Source of the DNA: Microbulbifer agarilyticus S89
Lineage (GTDB): Bacteria; Pseudomonadota; Gammaproteobacteria; Pseudomonadales; Cellvibrionaceae
Assembly: GCF_000220505.1 (NCBI RefSeq)
Contig: NZ_AFPJ01000038.1
Coordinates: 1-43,436 of the forward strand
Direction of reading: 5' to 3'
Length of the DNA: 43,436 nucleotides
Position 1 is the first letter of the stretch. Each line of letters begins with the position of its first letter. The notes beneath the pieces were generated by a model. It was not told the DNA's origin and did not search any database. It worked only from the letters and a program-made list of their open reading frames with translations. Position numbers and translations under genes: made by a program. Below are positions 18,071-25,199 of this stretch, piece by piece.

Positions 18071-18712
18071 TTATTTTTTTACCGAGTCCGCCACCGCGCC
18101 CGCATCAACTGCATCGCTGACAGGCTGCGCGCCCAGGGCGAGTGCCAGTAATTCGTGCATATGCACAACACTCAGTTGTGCGGCACGCTCCTCAAAAAAA
18201 TGGCCATTGCCAATCACGTTATCACTGTATTTCAGCAACAGGCGCAATGCCTGCAGGTTTGCCGGCGTTCTTACACAGTTAACCAGCGACGCAGAACCAC
18301 CGAATTGGCTTTCGAACCAGGAGCGCTGCACGGAGAACACGCTGGAGTGCAAAAAGTATTCATTCTCGGCCGTGAACGGCGTGTCCGACGAGGCCACCAG
18401 CAAATTACCTACCGCACACCTCTGTGCCCCGCGATTGGCGAAATCGATAGTTAACTGGCCGGTACGGGGGATCGCCACCACTATTGAATCATCCCCATCC
18501 ACAATATGGCGATGACTTCTGTAAGCCTTATGTGCGCCGATGCGATTATTACTAATACCCATGCCAGGCAGCACACAGACATCGACATCGGTGGCGGGCG
18601 CGCGCTGCCCCAGATCCAGGTCGGCCCCACAAATAGGACTAAATACCTCCTCAAACGCCTCATTCCATTTTTCTGGTGGAATCAGACGCGTGCTAAATTT
18701 TACCAGTGCCAT
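18071..18712 (-). CDS. AraC-type ligand-binding domain protein lacking the HTH
   Basis: Starting at the ATG at 18710-18712 the product is 213 residues (MALVKFSTRLIPPEKW...). It aligns along its whole length with the N-terminal 215 residues of the regulator at 20279-21244 (MAYLKFSSRN...): ICGADLDL/LCGMDVEF, GNLLVASSDTPFTAENEYFLH/GELHLLPLDSPFISANPEYVH, LSVVHMHELLALALG/LADLHIMDLIALSLG. It then stops where the AraC helix-turn-helix domain should begin; no HTH remnant is found in the 70 bp downstream. It may be a degraded paralogue, or a stand-alone sensor that forms mixed dimers with its neighbours. Confidence 0.7.
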   Translation of the reverse strand: MALVKFSTRLIPPEKWNEAFEEVFSPICGADLDLGQRAPATDVDVCVLPGMGISNNRIGAHKAYRSHRHIVDGDDSIVVAIPRTGQLTIDFANRGAQRCAVGNLLVASSDTPFTAENEYFLHSSVFSVQRSWFESQFGGSASLVNCVRTPANLQALRLLLKYSDNVIGNGHFFEERAAQLSVVHMHELLALALGAQPVSDAVDAGAVADSVKK

Positions 18713-18843
18713 AGCTTTATCCGATGATTGGGCGCCGGGCTGCTGTAAACCTCCCCGCAACTTCAACGCAAACTTATAGTTATCGACAGCACCTTACGTA
18801 AGTGACAATGGTCTGGATCACTATTCAGAACGCCAGACCCTTA

Positions 18844-19800
18844 TCACGACTCCACCTGGGTAAACATCTGACTGGCTTTCTCGCGCACTCGAGTCGGCGT
18901 CGCATTAAATTTTTTCTTGAACGCGCGATTAAACCAACCCAGATTGTTAAAGCCGGCCTGAAACGCGATATCTGCAACTCGCTCCACCTGCCCGCCCTCA
19001 CTGGTGAGGCGCTGATAGGCCCAGTTCAAACGAGACTCGGTGACGTACTCGGTAAAATTTGTCTCGGCGAGAGAAAACAGCTTGCGCACATAATGACTGG
19101 AAATATTCATTGCTTGTGCGATGAGCTGAACGCTCAACTCGGGGTTGTGGAGATTATCCTTCACATACCCCAACAGGCTGTTTATCCGCTCCTTGCTCAC
19201 ACCACTTACCTTACTGGATGCGCTGGCAAGCGCCTCCTGCGAGCAAATAAGGGAAATCAGCTCTGCCAACTGTCGCTCCGCCAGCCGCCTGAGCGCGCGC
19301 TCTGGACGGACATTTTCGCGCAGCAAAGACTGAATATACGATGACAGCATCCGCACCGGAAAAGGGCTGGGCGGCTGAATACGCTTGCCGATATGCGGTA
19401 ATACTTGCGAAACGGAAATGACGGGACTGTCGTTCGCCATAAACACCGCGTACAACTTGGTGTTTGCCGCGAGTTCCAGGGAATGCCCCTGCCGTAACGG
19501 CAAAAGAAAGCTATCACCGGAGGCGCAGGTTACCTGCGCGCTGCCTTTATCACGGATATACCCCTCGCCTTGGGAAAACACCAACAGCACCATCTCGGCC
19601 CAGTCCAGTGCCCCTCCGCCGGGCACCTTCACAAACTGGCAATGATCGACCGAGAGATCCAACAATACCAAGCTACCCATGCGCCGCACGGTATATTCCA
19701 CCGCTGGCTTTTCACGCTTGCTATTGATAAGTATCCCAAAGTCCGCGACATACACATGATCGCGATAGGGCAAGATAGAAGCTGCCCGACCATCACTCAC
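18844..19800 (-). CDS. AraC-family transcriptional regulator
   Basis: A 318-residue regulator. An N-terminal AraC-type ligand-binding/cupin-like domain (about residues 1-190) is followed by a C-terminal double helix-turn-helix (about 225-315): LSVQLIAQAMNISSHYVRKLFS and RVADIAFQAGFNNLGWFNRAFKKKFNATPTRVRE, the classic AraC signature. The GTG at 19798-19800 is chosen because GGGAGGG lies 6 bp upstream; longer starts are possible. It is the middle member of three AraC-type genes in tandem. No target operon is obvious nearby. The C-terminus closely resembles that of the regulator at 20279-21244, so they are probably paralogues. Confidence 0.88.
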   Translation of the reverse strand: MSDGRAASILPYRDHVYVADFGILINSKREKPAVEYTVRRMGSLVLLDLSVDHCQFVKVPGGGALDWAEMVLLVFSQGEGYIRDKGSAQVTCASGDSFLLPLRQGHSLELAANTKLYAVFMANDSPVISVSQVLPHIGKRIQPPSPFPVRMLSSYIQSLLRENVRPERALRRLAERQLAELISLICSQEALASASSKVSGVSKERINSLLGYVKDNLHNPELSVQLIAQAMNISSHYVRKLFSLAETNFTEYVTESRLNWAYQRLTSEGGQVERVADIAFQAGFNNLGWFNRAFKKKFNATPTRVREKASQMFTQVES

Positions 19801-20278
19801 AAGTTTCCCTCCCATATCGGCATACACCCGATACCTATCGGCGACATGTTTTGCAGCTACCCGGCAGGCCACAATAGGCCGAAGCTGGCAGCAACACTGA
19901 ACGCTAAATGGTTAACCATGAAGATGACATTTTTGTTACAGGAATATCGCCTGTCGCACTACGCGCAAAGGTTGATCATGGGATTGCATGGACATGAGGA
20001 GGTTCCACTGATCGGAATCGGCAATTCCCTTTGCCGTACCACAACCCTCGATCCTTCAGAGCCCCGAAAAACGCACAGCGCAGGCCTCAAGTCGTCACCG
20101 AGATAACCACCTTACCTCGGGCCTGAGACCAATCCTTGGCCACAGGAAGCGTTCCGACCACTCGACGCCCAGTGTACGCCTCATTAAAGGCCATCCATCG
20201 CAACTCTGCTAATCCTACTGGATACCAGAATGCACATTATTCGCTACAACGACGACTTTTGGGCAACCCATCGAGGTT
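19801..20278. other. Intergenic region between two AraC-type genes
   Basis: These 478 bp form the upstream region of the middle AraC-type gene. They hold its ribosome site (19801-19807) and a weak dyad CCGAG/CTCGG around 20098-20120. Open frames on the plus strand here have no ribosome site and no recognisable protein signature. I see no RNA gene or mobile element. Confidence 0.3.
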
Positions 20279-21244
20279 TTACGCCTGAGGGTGCCGCTCA
20301 AAATCCAAAACTTCGCTTGGTGTTATTCCAAACTTTCGCTTAAAAGCCCGATTAAACCAGGTCAAGTTATTAAAACCGACGGCATATGCCAGGGATGAAA
20401 TGGAGTGGCTATTGGCCACGGGATTTTGCAATTGATCGTATACCCAGCCAAGCCGCACATTGTTCAAGTAGTCGGTAACGGTAGTACCGTGCTGACGAAA
20501 AATCTTGCGCACAGCTTGCGCTGATAGATTGAAATGTATTGCCACAGCCTGCGCGCTCATCGTCGGATCGTGCTTGTGCTCGTTAAGATAGGTTCGCATT
20601 GCAGCAAACCGTGCAAAGGTGAGCCCGCGATCTGCCGCACTATGTTGTAGCTCATCATGCATACCCAGGCTCAGGGCAATGAGATCCATAATGTGTAGGT
20701 CGGCAAGCCTTGCTGAATCCTCAGAAAGATCTTCCCTAACCTGATGAATGGCATCCACGTATCCGAGCAATAGGTTATATGCGTCTTGATTGGCAGGCTT
20801 GATGGTTTTGTTGATGACCTTGTCCGGGCTTACCAGATGCCGCTCAACAAATGCGCCCGGCAAATTGATACCCGTTACATGTACGTATTCTGGATTGGCA
20901 GAAATAAAAGGACTGTCGAGGGGTAATAAATGCAACTCACCAGGCTTGCAGCGCGTATCGTAACGGCTTTTGTGCAGCAGCTCGATATCGCCATCACGGG
21001 GCAGCACCAGGACCATGGCATTATCGCCCTTGGCGATATGCGAAAGAGTGCGGGTTGCGCGGTGGCCGGTGAGATGCGAGTCCGCTACGGCCAAACGCGT
21101 CAGTGCATGTACCGCGACTTCCACATCGAGGGCATCCTGCTGAAACTCAACATCCATGCCACAGAGCGGTACATAAGTCTCAGCCAGTACTTCCCGGCGC
21201 TCGGAGGCCGCCACATTGCGAGAACTAAACTTTAAATATGCCAT
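20279..21244 (-). CDS. AraC-family transcriptional regulator
   Basis: A 321-residue regulator with an N-terminal ligand-binding domain (about 1-205) and a C-terminal AraC HTH pair (about 215-315): MSAQAVAIHFNLSAQAVRKIF and SISSLAYAVGFNNLTWFNRAFKRKFGITPSEVLDFE. The N-terminal half is the closest visible relative of the HTH-less protein at 18071-18712. The start is ATG at 21242-21244; the upstream ribosome site is weak. Nothing in the window identifies the ligand or target genes. Confidence 0.88.
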   Translation of the reverse strand: MAYLKFSSRNVAASERREVLAETYVPLCGMDVEFQQDALDVEVAVHALTRLAVADSHLTGHRATRTLSHIAKGDNAMVLVLPRDGDIELLHKSRYDTRCKPGELHLLPLDSPFISANPEYVHVTGINLPGAFVERHLVSPDKVINKTIKPANQDAYNLLLGYVDAIHQVREDLSEDSARLADLHIMDLIALSLGMHDELQHSAADRGLTFARFAAMRTYLNEHKHDPTMSAQAVAIHFNLSAQAVRKIFRQHGTTVTDYLNNVRLGWVYDQLQNPVANSHSISSLAYAVGFNNLTWFNRAFKRKFGITPSEVLDFERHPQA

Positions 21245-21669
21245 GCATCACGACCTGAGCCTAAAACCCGTCCTACATATTCCTCGTTGCGTCCTTAACG
21301 CCCCACCATCCATTTTGGTCACGAGAAACAATCGTAAAAAAAGCCAACCTGAGCGAACTTCAAAGGTTTGGAAGATGGAGAGAATGAAGAAGGGAGACTC
21401 TGTCTTGCAAAGCGCTTTGAGCATCTTAACTGCACAAAGCATGGACATAAGCTTTTGATAGGAACTGGTTATTCACATGGAAAAACCAGTGATGCAGAGC
21501 CAAGGTACCATCGAATTTGACCCGCGACAATGTGCACGCATGGGTAACAAGAAGGGACGCACTGCAGCCATGCACCACAGGAGTGCGCAAGGCGCAAAAA
21601 ACATTAAATAAATATTGTTGGCGAGACGTTCGACCAATTTACAGGCGGCGTGAGCGCCGCCCGAAATCG
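21245..21669. other. Intergenic region with hairpin at the end of the his operon
   Basis: These 425 bp lie between the AraC-type gene and hisF. Near hisF is a perfect hairpin GGCGGCG-TGAG-CGCCGCC (21644-21661). It has no clear T-run, but is placed where the hisBHAF transcript would end. The rest is AT-richer than its surroundings, and I see no supported gene in it. Confidence 0.4.
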
Positions 21670-22431
21670 TCACAGACGCATTTCAATTCCCACGTCACGC
21701 ATAAACGCCTTGGCCTCACCCACGGTGTATTCACCGAAGTGGAAGATGCTCGCCGCGAGTACTGCATCGGCGCCGCCCTGCAATACACCGTCGGCCAGAT
21801 GCTGCAAGTTGCCCACACCGCCGGAGGCAATCACCGGTACCGATACTGCATCGGAAATCGCGCGGGTCAGCGCCAGGTCAAAACCATTTTTGGTACCGTC
21901 TCTGTCCATGCTGGTCAGCAGAATTTCGCCGGCGCCGTAGCTATCCATTTTCTTCGCCCACTCCACCGCGTCGATGCCGGTGGGTTTGCGTCCGCCGTGG
22001 GTAAAGATTTCCCATTTACCATCATCTACCTGCTTGGCATCGATGGCGACGACGATGCACTGGCTGCCGAAGCGATCGGCGGCTTCGCGCACGAAGTCCG
22101 GATTGAATACGGCGGCAGAGTTGATCGCGGTTTTATCCGCACCGGCGTTCAACAGGTTGCGGATGTCCTGCAGCTCGCGCACGCCACCACCAACGGTCAG
22201 CGGGATAAACACTTCTGATGCCATTTTTTCGACGGTGTGCAGGGTGGTGTCGCGGCCTTCATGGGTGGCGGTGATGTCGAGGAAGGTCACTTCATCGGCA
22301 CCAGCTTCGTTGTAGCGACGAGCGACTTCTACGGGGTCACCGGCGTCGCGGATATCGACAAAGTTTACGCCTTTGACGACGCGACCGGCGTCAACGTCGA
22401 GACAGGGGATAATGCGTTTGGCGAGGCCCAT
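21670..22431 (-). CDS. hisF: Imidazole glycerol phosphate synthase, cyclase subunit
   Basis: A 253-residue (beta-alpha)8 barrel that uses ammonia from HisH to turn PRFAR into IGP and AICAR in histidine synthesis. The start ATG at 22429-22431 gives [24 protein letters not shown], with catalytic Asp12; the second catalytic Asp is in [13 protein letters not shown]. The phosphate-binding loops VGGGVRE and ASGGVGN are present. It is the last gene of hisB-hisH-hisA-hisF, 17 bp after hisA. Confidence 0.97.
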   Translation of the reverse strand: MGLAKRIIPCLDVDAGRVVKGVNFVDIRDAGDPVEVARRYNEAGADEVTFLDITATHEGRDTTLHTVEKMASEVFIPLTVGGGVRELQDIRNLLNAGADKTAINSAAVFNPDFVREAADRFGSQCIVVAIDAKQVDDGKWEIFTHGGRKPTGIDAVEWAKKMDSYGAGEILLTSMDRDGTKNGFDLALTRAISDAVSVPVIASGGVGNLQHLADGVLQGGADAVLAASIFHFGEYTVGEAKAFMRDVGIEMRL

Positions 22432-22448
22432 GGTCGGTTCCCGGTAAG

Positions 22449-23192
22449 TTATTTGGTCCAGTTGTCGCACAGTTGCTGTGCTTTGCGCAGGTCGAGCTTG
22501 TCTTCGTAGATGGCTCGGCCAGTAATCGCGCCGAAGATTTCAGTTTTGTCGTCGCCGGCCTTCAGCAGTTGTTCGATGTCTTCGATGCAGCTGACACCGC
22601 CGGAGGCGATGATGGGGATCTGTACGGCGCGGGCGAGATCCATGGTGGATTCGAGGTTCACGCCCTGCATCATGCCGTCGCGGGCAATGTCGGTGTAGAC
22701 AATGGCGCTGACGCCACAGTCCTGGAACTGTTTGGCCAGTTCGGTGGCCTGTACGTCGGAGACTTCGGCCCAACCTTCGGTGGCGACGAGGCCGTCTTTG
22801 GCGTCGAGGCCGACGATGATGTGGCCTTCAAATTCGCGGCAGGCTTCTTTTACCAGTTTGGGGTTCTTTACGGCAGCGGTGCCGATGATGGTCCAGCTGA
22901 CGCCAGCCTCCAGATACCATTCGATGGTTTTGAGGTCGCGGATGCCGCCACCGATCTGGATGGGGAATTGTGGAAACTGGCGCGCGATGGCGTTAACGGC
23001 GTCGCCGTTCACGGGGTTGCCGGCGAAGGCACCATTGAGGTCGACGATATGCAGGCGCTTGGCACCTTGGCCGAGCCAGTGTTCGGCGGTGGCAACCGGG
23101 TCGTCGGAGAAGACGGTCGCGTCTTCCATTTCACCCTGGCGCAGGCGCACGCACTGGCCGTCTTTCAGATCAATGGCTGGGATTACGATCAT
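22449..23192 (-). CDS. hisA: ProFAR isomerase
   Basis: A 247-residue (beta-alpha)8 barrel, phosphoribosylformimino-5-aminoimidazole carboxamide ribotide isomerase. [20 protein letters not shown] holds catalytic Asp8; the second catalytic Asp is in [19 protein letters not shown] and ASGGVSC are the phosphate loops. AGGAAG lies 8 bp before the ATG at 23190-23192, so the longer in-frame extension to 23294, which runs through the palindromic repeat, is rejected. It is separated from hisH by about 200 bp. Confidence 0.97.
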   Translation of the reverse strand: MIVIPAIDLKDGQCVRLRQGEMEDATVFSDDPVATAEHWLGQGAKRLHIVDLNGAFAGNPVNGDAVNAIARQFPQFPIQIGGGIRDLKTIEWYLEAGVSWTIIGTAAVKNPKLVKEACREFEGHIIVGLDAKDGLVATEGWAEVSDVQATELAKQFQDCGVSAIVYTDIARDGMMQGVNLESTMDLARAVQIPIIASGGVSCIEDIEQLLKAGDDKTEIFGAITGRAIYEDKLDLRKAQQLCDNWTK

Positions 23193-23249
23193 TTGTATAA
23201 CTTCCTGGTTCGGGGTCCTGTTTTGTTCAGGTCCGGTGGCAGCGGAGTA

Positions 23250-23343
23250 CCGGGCAGGCGTTTTCAGAACCGTTGTAAATACGTCCCTGTACACTGCGTC
23301 GGCAACATCCCTGTTGCCGACGCTTCTGAAAACGCCTGCCCGG
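23250..23343. repeat. Palindromic repeat between hisH and hisA
   Basis: There is a perfect 20-bp inverted repeat (arms 23250-23269 and 23324-23343). Between the arms is a second perfect hairpin, GCGTCGGCAACA-TCCC-TGTTGCCGACGC (23296-23323), plus TACGTCCCTGTACA. The short motif ACAGGGAYGT occurs twice on the minus strand. The structure is transcribed inside the his operon. It has the look of a REP/MITE-type intergenic unit. Confidence 0.75.
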
Positions 23344-23394
23344 CACTCTGCTTTCGCATCTAGCTATTTACTTCGTATGCGTCAGCAGTACTTT

Positions 23395-24039
23395 TTAGGC
23401 AGTACCGTTCCAACCCACAAAATTTTTCAGTAACTGCATACCCGCATCAGCACTTTTTTCAGGGTGGAACTGGGTAGCGAATATATTGTTCTTGGTCACC
23501 GCAGCCGCAAACGGCACACCGTAGTCGGTCTGGCCGGCAACGGCATCGTTGTTTTCGGCGGGCACATAGTAGCTATGCACAAAGTAGAAGCGGCTACCGC
23601 TTTCGATGCCGTTCCACATGGGGTGATCAATAGTTGGCTTTACTCGGTTCCAGCCCATATGTGGGACTTTCAAACGCTCGCCGTTTTCGTGCAGGTCTGT
23701 ACCGAAGAATTTCACCGGTTGCGGGAAGATACTCAGGCAGTCGACGCCGCCGTTCTCTTCGCTCTGGGACATCATGATCTGCATGCCCACGCAGATACCC
23801 AGAATGGGCATGCCGGATTCGATGCTCTGGTTCAGCAGGGGTACGAATCCGGGGCGGATGAAGCCTTCCATGCAGTCGCGGATGGCGCCGACGCCGGGGA
23901 CGATCAGGCGATCAGCGCCTTCGGCTTGTTCCGGTGTAGTAGCGAGCACGACCTGGTCATCGGGGGCGACCTTTTGCAGGGCACTGGCCACGGAGTGGAG
24001 GTTGCCCATGCCGTAGTCGAGGACGACGATCTTTTGCAT
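23395..24039 (-). CDS. hisH: Imidazole glycerol phosphate synthase, glutamine amidotransferase subunit
   Basis: A 214-residue class I glutamine amidotransferase that supplies ammonia to HisF. The catalytic triad is visible: Cys83 in LGICVGMQ, His192 and Glu194 in QFHPEKS. The N-terminus VVLDYGMGNLHSV and the oxyanion strand PGVGA are typical. AGGAG lies 10 bp upstream of the ATG. It follows hisB by 18 bp. Confidence 0.97.
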   Translation of the reverse strand: MQKIVVLDYGMGNLHSVASALQKVAPDDQVVLATTPEQAEGADRLIVPGVGAIRDCMEGFIRPGFVPLLNQSIESGMPILGICVGMQIMMSQSEENGGVDCLSIFPQPVKFFGTDLHENGERLKVPHMGWNRVKPTIDHPMWNGIESGSRFYFVHSYYVPAENNDAVAGQTDYGVPFAAAVTKNNIFATQFHPEKSADAGMQLLKNFVGWNGTA

Positions 24040-24057
24040 CTTCAGCAGTCTCCTGGC

Positions 24058-24645
24058 TTACAGCACGCCCTTGGTGGAGGGCATGGCGCCTTCCATGCGC
24101 GGGTCCGGGGTCAGGGCCATGCGCAGGGCGCGGCCGAAGGCCTTGAACACGGTTTCGATCTGGTGGTGGGCGTTGAAGCCGCGGATGCAGTCGATGTGCA
24201 CGGTGACCAGCGCGTGGTTCACGAAGCCCTGAAAGAATTCGTAGAACAGCTCGGTATCGAAGTTGCCGATGCGTTTCTGGGTAAAGGGCACGTTCATGGT
24301 CAGCCCCGGGCGGCCGGAGAAGTCGATGACGACGCGGCTCAGGGCTTCGTCCAGTGGTACGTAGGCGTGACCGTAGCGGGTCATGCCTTTCTTGTCGCCG
24401 ACGGCCTGGTTGATGGCCTTGCCGATGGTGATGCCGATATCTTCCACGGTGTGGTGGTCGTCGATATGCACGTCGCCGTCACAGGTGATGTCCAGGTCGA
24501 TCATGCCGTGACGGGCGATCTGGTCCATCATGTGCTCGAGAAACGGGACGCCGGTGTTGAATTTGCCGGTGCCTTTGCCGTCGAGGTTGAGGCTGACCTG
24601 GATCTTGGTTTCCAGGGTATCGCGGTTGACGCTGGCGGTGCGCAT
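24058..24645 (-). CDS. hisB: Imidazoleglycerol-phosphate dehydratase
   Basis: A 195-residue monofunctional IGP dehydratase, not fused to the histidinol phosphatase seen in E. coli. Manganese-binding motifs [10 protein letters not shown] and [18 protein letters not shown] are present, with [22 protein letters not shown] lies 10 bp upstream of the ATG. It is first in hisBHAF; a TATAAT box lies about 70 bp upstream. Confidence 0.96.
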   Translation of the reverse strand: MRTASVNRDTLETKIQVSLNLDGKGTGKFNTGVPFLEHMMDQIARHGMIDLDITCDGDVHIDDHHTVEDIGITIGKAINQAVGDKKGMTRYGHAYVPLDEALSRVVIDFSGRPGLTMNVPFTQKRIGNFDTELFYEFFQGFVNHALVTVHIDCIRGFNAHHQIETVFKAFGRALRMALTPDPRMEGAMPSTKGVL

Positions 24646-24713
24646 GGGACTACATCCTTTATTGCGAGGTGGGGACGACCCGCTCGGCCGGCCCCGGAGG
24701 ATAGATGGCGCGG

Positions 24714-24719
24714 ATTATA
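24714..24719 (-). promoter_or_regulatory. Candidate -10 box for hisB
   Basis: A perfect minus-strand TATAAT, about 69 bp before the hisB ATG. No good -35 hexamer is found at 16-18 bp, so an activator may be needed. Confidence 0.45.
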
Positions 24720-24762
24720 CGCTCAAATGGGTCGAAATTTGGTGGATAGTCTCAGATGTAAC

Positions 24763-24790
24763 TTGATTCGCCACAAAGATCAAATATCAT
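24763..24790 (+). promoter_or_regulatory. Candidate promoter of the His-rich protein gene, near-leaderless
   Basis: TTGATT, a 16-bp spacer, then TATCAT. The -10 box ends only 7 bp before the ATG at 24798, so transcription would begin at or next to the start codon and no ribosome site fits. Confidence 0.45.
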
Positions 24791-24797
24791 ACGCCGC

Positions 24798-25088
24798 ATG
24801 AACCTACGCCCCCGCCATAAGACCCCCGTCTGGGTCAGCCTGTGCCTGCTGTTTGCGCTGATGCTCGCGCAACCGGTAGTGGCGGAGCATATTCACATTG
24901 AAGACCGCGCGCACCAGCTGTGCGATCTATCCCATAATCACGCCCCCGCACTGGGCGGCGGTAGTATCACTTTCGTTTCCGACGACCTTGCACCGCTTTG
25001 TATTGAGCAGCAGGCCCCAGCAGCACTCGACTGCCAACCGGATCACCAGTCCGCACGCGGGCCTCCCGCAATCCCGCCTCTTAGCTGA
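24798..25088 (+). CDS. Small exported His-containing protein next to ZnuD-like receptor
   Basis: A 96-residue protein with a basic N-terminus, one hydrophobic segment (WVSLCLLFALMLAQPVVA) and likely cleavage after VVA. The mature part begins EHIHIEDRAHQLCDLSHNHAP, with five His, a Cys and acidic residues close together, and later has two more Cys. This looks like a periplasmic metal-binding protein. The family is not recognised. It lies 111 bp upstream of a His/Glu-rich TonB receptor on the same strand, which supports a joint role in zinc or other divalent-metal handling. Confidence 0.6.
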   Translation: MNLRPRHKTPVWVSLCLLFALMLAQPVVAEHIHIEDRAHQLCDLSHNHAPALGGGSITFVSDDLAPLCIEQQAPAALDCQPDHQSARGPPAIPPLS

Positions 25089-25199
25089 CCTCTCCGTCGC
25101 CAGGCTGCCGCTAGCAGGCTGCCGTCGACCTAATAACGCTTATTTTCCGGGCGCGGGCCTCTTGGGTGGCCGCTGCCTGAGTCTGACAGGACCATAACA

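Noticed and set aside
19570-20106. A 178-residue plus-strand frame over the AraC start region
   Set aside because: More than half overlaps the AraC-family gene in antisense, there is no ribosome site and the composition is not protein-like.
21374-21458. Short plus-strand frame MERMKKGDSVLQ... in the gap upstream of the AraC gene
   Set aside because: Only about 27 residues from the first ATG with a plausible ribosome site, no recognisable motif and no partner gene. Coding cannot be supported.
24646-25199. Zur operator upstream of the zinc-type receptor
   Set aside because: I looked for a Zur-like dyad in both upstream regions and found none that fits convincingly.
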